A stretch of DNA of 64,000 nt, from contig CM074147.1 of assembly GCA_037178625.1 (NCBI GenBank), forward strand, positions 1 through 64,000. The letters run 5' to 3'. Below, piece by piece: positions 60,991-64,000 of the stretch. The stretch is from Skeletonema tropicum (lineage: Eukaryota; Bacillariophyta; Thalassiosirophyceae; Thalassiosirales; Thalassiosiraceae). A program made the translations under genes and the position numbers. The notes under the pieces were generated by a model. It ran no database searches and was not told where the DNA came from. It was given only the letters and a program-made list of their open reading frames with translations. Within the stretch, counting starts at the first letter, position 1; every line of letters begins with the position of its first letter.

Positions 60991-62648
60991 TCAAACTTGC
61001 TCAAAAACTTCCGGAAGGCTTCTCCTTTCTTTCTCCCATTCTTCGATTTTTCTTGTGACATCAATAGTCGGCACTGCAAAAGGCCACAACTGAAAGAAAC
61101 ACAACGGAATGCGCCACAACCAAAAGCACTGGCACTGACCAAAAGTGTACTCCTTCCAAAGCTTATCATAATGATACATAAGAGATCTAAGGTCACGGCC
61201 ACCTTGATTATATGATTGCAGACAATATATTTGCTCCAGTAAAGTGAACGCTTGCTGAACTTTGAAGGGTACTGGAGAGTCACAACATGCATCCAGCACG
61301 CCCTTGAAGTTATCTTGGTGGGATTTCAAATCATCACTTAACCTGTTTTTCAGGTTCTGCTTCTGTTCCTCACTAGAATAAGAACATTCGATATCACGAA
61401 CATTCCTGTCATACCGCACCATGTCAAACTCTACAGTGAGACAGATCTTCTCGAGCGCCTTCACTGCTGATCGATGCATATCAGTTTGACTCTGAAAGTT
61501 GGTACGCTTGCCAATGGTAGTCAACAAGGCTGTAAGGGCACCTAAAATACCCACCCATAGAGACCATCTCGCTCCTACCTTTTTATCATCATCATCAGCT
61601 GCCCCAACCGCAACGTACTTTATAATTTCTGTTATATTTGATGCTGCCCCAACCTCACCCTTTGCTGCACTTAAAACTGTTAGGTTACCCATACCATCTC
61701 CATGTAAAACATTACCATCTGCATCTGAATTGAGGAAGCCGATGATTGTGGTAAGAGTTGCCAAGATAGTAATAGGTAAGAAAATGAAGTAGAACGAACG
61801 ACAATCATAGTATTGCATTGCGAGTTTGTGCTGAAGCAAAGCGCTTTCTAACTGAAGGCTCAACCTTGTGAATTCGACTGCCACTTCAGCGTCCAGATTC
61901 GAAGGGTGCGGTAGAGCCCCCGGAGCCCCGAATAAGATAGGTTGAGGACGTGGATTCCCTTTGACGTCGTCCTCCGCCTCCACCAAATATTTGAACACCT
62001 CGTCGGAGGGATCACCTTCTAATGCCAATTGGTGCGGATACTTGCCATCCTTATCCGCTTTTCCAAGCAGAGCCTTTCCTTTGCCGCCGTCAGCCTCTTC
62101 CACCAAATATTTGATCACCTCGAGGGAGGCACCAAATTTGCACGCTACGTGGAGCGGGTACCTTCCATCCTTATCCGCTTTGCCGAGCAGTGTTCTTCCT
62201 TTGTCAGCATCTGCCTCCTCCACCAAATATCTGATTACCTCGAGAGAGGCACGGTCTTCTAATGCCAAAAGAAGCGGGTACTTGCCATCCTTATCCGCTT
62301 TACCAAGCAGAGCTTTTCCTTTGCCGCCGTCAGCGTCACTGCCAAATATTTGATCACCTCGAGGGAGGCACCAAATTTGCAGGCTAAATGGAGTGGGTAC
62401 CTTTCATTATTATCCGCTTTGCTGAGCAGTGTTCTTCCTTTGTCAGCATCTGCCTCCTCCACCAGATGTTTGATCACCTCGAGCGAGGCACCATCTTGTA
62501 CCGCCCAATGGAGAGGGTGATCATGCTTCAAACATTCTTCAGCAGCGGAAAGAGTTATCTCTACGTCCCTCACATCATACTCCTCGGTCTCATCCATAAA
62601 AAGGTAGGGCCTACGCGACCCAATACTGGTCACTTCGCCTTCATTCAT
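60991..62648 (-). pseudogene. Ankyrin-repeat, two-TM protein with one frameshift
   Basis: ATG 62648 starts MNEGEVTSIGSRR. Ankyrin-type repeats follow, each with ASLEVIKYLVEEAD and a KADKDGRYPLHLACKFG-type turn; four or five are visible. Near 62340 one base is missing relative to sister repeats (KYLAVTLTAAKE instead of KYLVEEADGGKG), which shifts the frame; the rest reads on in the frame ending 60991. The C-terminal half has two membrane segments (FYFIFLPITILATLTTIIGF and WSLWVGILGALTALLTTIG) and a long helical tail (SAVKALEKICLTVEFDMVRY). The layout resembles two-TM SLATT-type effectors, though only loosely. It is a pseudogene unless the indel is a sequencing error. Confidence 0.7.
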
Positions 62649-63189
62649 TGCGAAACAGACTTTGGCGTTTAATTACTTCTTGGATGTTTTCTACCATTCC
62701 CTTTGTTGGTATTCTTTTGTTATGCTATTGGCACCCTATCACTCATCTACTGTCATAGTCTCGTCAGTCAGAGTGACGAACAAAATAGGGGGCTCGGTTC
62801 GCATAAGCATCCCTTTGCCTTTGCTGCGGCTGCGGTAGGAATTCGTGGACGACGACTGACGAAGCGAATACTAAAATTGTACAGCTTAGCCAGCCCCCGG
62901 CGACGAGTGTTCTATTTATTGGCGAGACCATCCCCTAAAAGTAGCATAGTATCATAGTACGTATCTACGTAGAAGATAGAGTTTGTCAGTGATCAGAATA
63001 CGACGAGGGGAGTGTGGTGTGGATGCACAAGCTACTATCTCTGAGGACATTCATAGCATAGAAGTAGCATGGTGTATGATGTAGATTGTATTTAGTAGTG
63101 TACTTTTAGCATGGTTTGATGGCTGTTTTGGCTCGTTGCTCGTTGTTGCTTGTTGCTTGGTCGGTGGTTGGTTGGAAGTTGAAGTTCGC
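62649..63189. other. Gene-free stretch
   Basis: No gene was recognised. GTTGCTCGTTGTTGCTTGTT simple sequence lies near 63135. Confidence 0.4.
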
Positions 63190-63935
63190 TCGGTTCATTA
63201 ACTAAATCGTACCGGAAATACATAAATCGAACCGCGAGAAATCTCCAAACAAACAAATCACTAACAAAACACAAAAAAGACGCATTCTACACCCTAATTC
63301 ATGGTTCTGAGCCTCCATGTCAACACCTATCCTAAATAATCGACCATAATATGATAGTATAGACAAGTAGCTTTCGATAGAACCACTGGTCAACGTTGTA
63401 TGTAGTATACTCGCATAGCAGCAGCAGCACAGGCATGCAGATATGCCGTAGACATGCGTCATTCTAGATCGAAATAGCAGTTATTGGTCCCAAATTAGTC
63501 GAGAGGTGCTCCATCTCGAGAAATTATAGTCTCTTCTGCATCAAATAATGTATATACTGTTTGGGTTCTCTATGTTCAGGCTGCTATATCCCAGGTAAAT
63601 TTCTTACCAGCAATTTTATTGCTGGTTACTGTAGAAAACATACCAGGCTACGTAGAAATGCCTTACCAGCAATAAAATTGCTGGTTAAAAATACTAATTC
63701 CTATGTACCTTTGCCCCCGTTCTTCACCCTAGATGCGAACTCTCTTTTTTCTCTTCTCCCCCTCCGTACGATCTACGTAGGAACAGTATGTCCTTTACCA
63801 GCAATTAAATTGCTGGTAAGGGACAGACCGCTTTACCGCCATTTTCTTACCTGCAATAAAATTGCAGGTTAAATTTACCTGGGATATGTATTTTCGTCGA
63901 GTATCATGGCCTGAATTTTCGCGAGGCTGCTAACA
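63190..63935 (+). mobile_element. Dispersed TIR element, copy C, with nested insertion
   Basis: Shares ACTAAATCGTACC, ACTAACAAAACACAAAA, CTTTCGATAGAACCACTGGT and ATGTATTTTCGTCGA with copies A and B. Its left end lacks the CTACTGGCGGG tip. The 294-bp insert at 63590-63883 interrupts it. The right end is not sharply defined. Confidence 0.75.
63590..63883. mobile_element. 294-bp palindrome-rich insertion
   Basis: The insert begins CCCAGGTAAATTT and ends AAATTTACCTGGG. ATAT flanks both sides (63586-63589 and 63884-63887), and copy B keeps the empty site GCTATATGTATTTT. Four 20-25-bp palindromes of the form ACCAGCAAT...ATTGCTGGT lie at about 63605, 63663, 63796 and 63849. Confidence 0.85.
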
Positions 63936-64000
63936 CACGTGCGTAGCAAATAAACCTATGACACACATGTTCAGTTTCTCTTCATTCTTCATACATTCGT

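Noticed and set aside
63561..63872. Plus-strand 103-codon frame with repeated PAIKLLV
   Set aside because: The peptide repeats are translations of the palindromes in the 294-bp insertion.

Overview
The window looks like nuclear DNA of a diatom, most likely a centric Thalassiosira-type species. The signs are: a Ty1/copia element whose reverse transcriptase resembles the diatom CoDi groups; two nucleus-encoded proteins whose N-termini look like diatom plastid presequences (signal peptide, then an A-F cleavage site); bestrophin-like anion channels; a secreted trypsin with P/T-rich linkers and Cys-rich modules; BspA-type leucine-rich repeats; and GT-AG introns of about 70-160 bp. No tRNA, rRNA or CRISPR array was seen. 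All calls come from reading the sequence; no database search was run.

Layout. 0-8.7 kb: the 3' part of a C2-domain gene, a Cys-rich gene remnant, minisatellites, a frameshifted LRR gene and a tyrosine recombinase remnant. 8.94-15.27 kb: a complete-length Ty1/copia retrotransposon on the minus strand, with identical 119-bp LTRs and a 5-bp target duplication but a broken pol. 15.4-18.7 kb: an EngB-type GTPase and a three-exon Atg22-like transporter. 18.7-21.1 kb: a repeat carrying a Ulp1-like (C48) peptidase fragment, with a small hAT-like MITE nested in it. 21.2-25.1 kb: a single-exon STAND ATPase of 1306 residues. 25.1-32.3 kb: gene-poor and packed with nested inverted-repeat elements, including a Tc1/mariner-like element with TIRs of about 200 bp. 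32.4-42.3 kb: the densest host-gene block (hypothetical protein, cytochrome P450, RING protein, Hsp70-family protein, trypsin). 43-53 kb: a segmental duplication carrying two nearly identical bestrophin genes, separated and modified by insertions. 53.8-56.8 kb: non-LTR reverse transcriptase remnants split by a Tc1/mariner-type insertion. 56.9-62.7 kb: a plastid-targeted ATP synthase alpha-like gene, a kinesin-like fragment, a 36-bp minisatellite and a frameshifted ankyrin/2-TM gene. 63.2-64 kb: a third copy of a dispersed 4-bp-TSD element carrying a palindrome-rich insertion.

The genes do not form one pathway. The most notable structure is a tandem pair of about 360-bp units in the 43.9-45.4 kb element. 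Each unit has a 15-bp hairpin with a conserved loop. The stem sequence differs between the units, yet six of the fifteen pairs differ by compensatory double changes. Several mobile elements could be delimited precisely because a paralogous copy elsewhere in the window preserves the unoccupied site.
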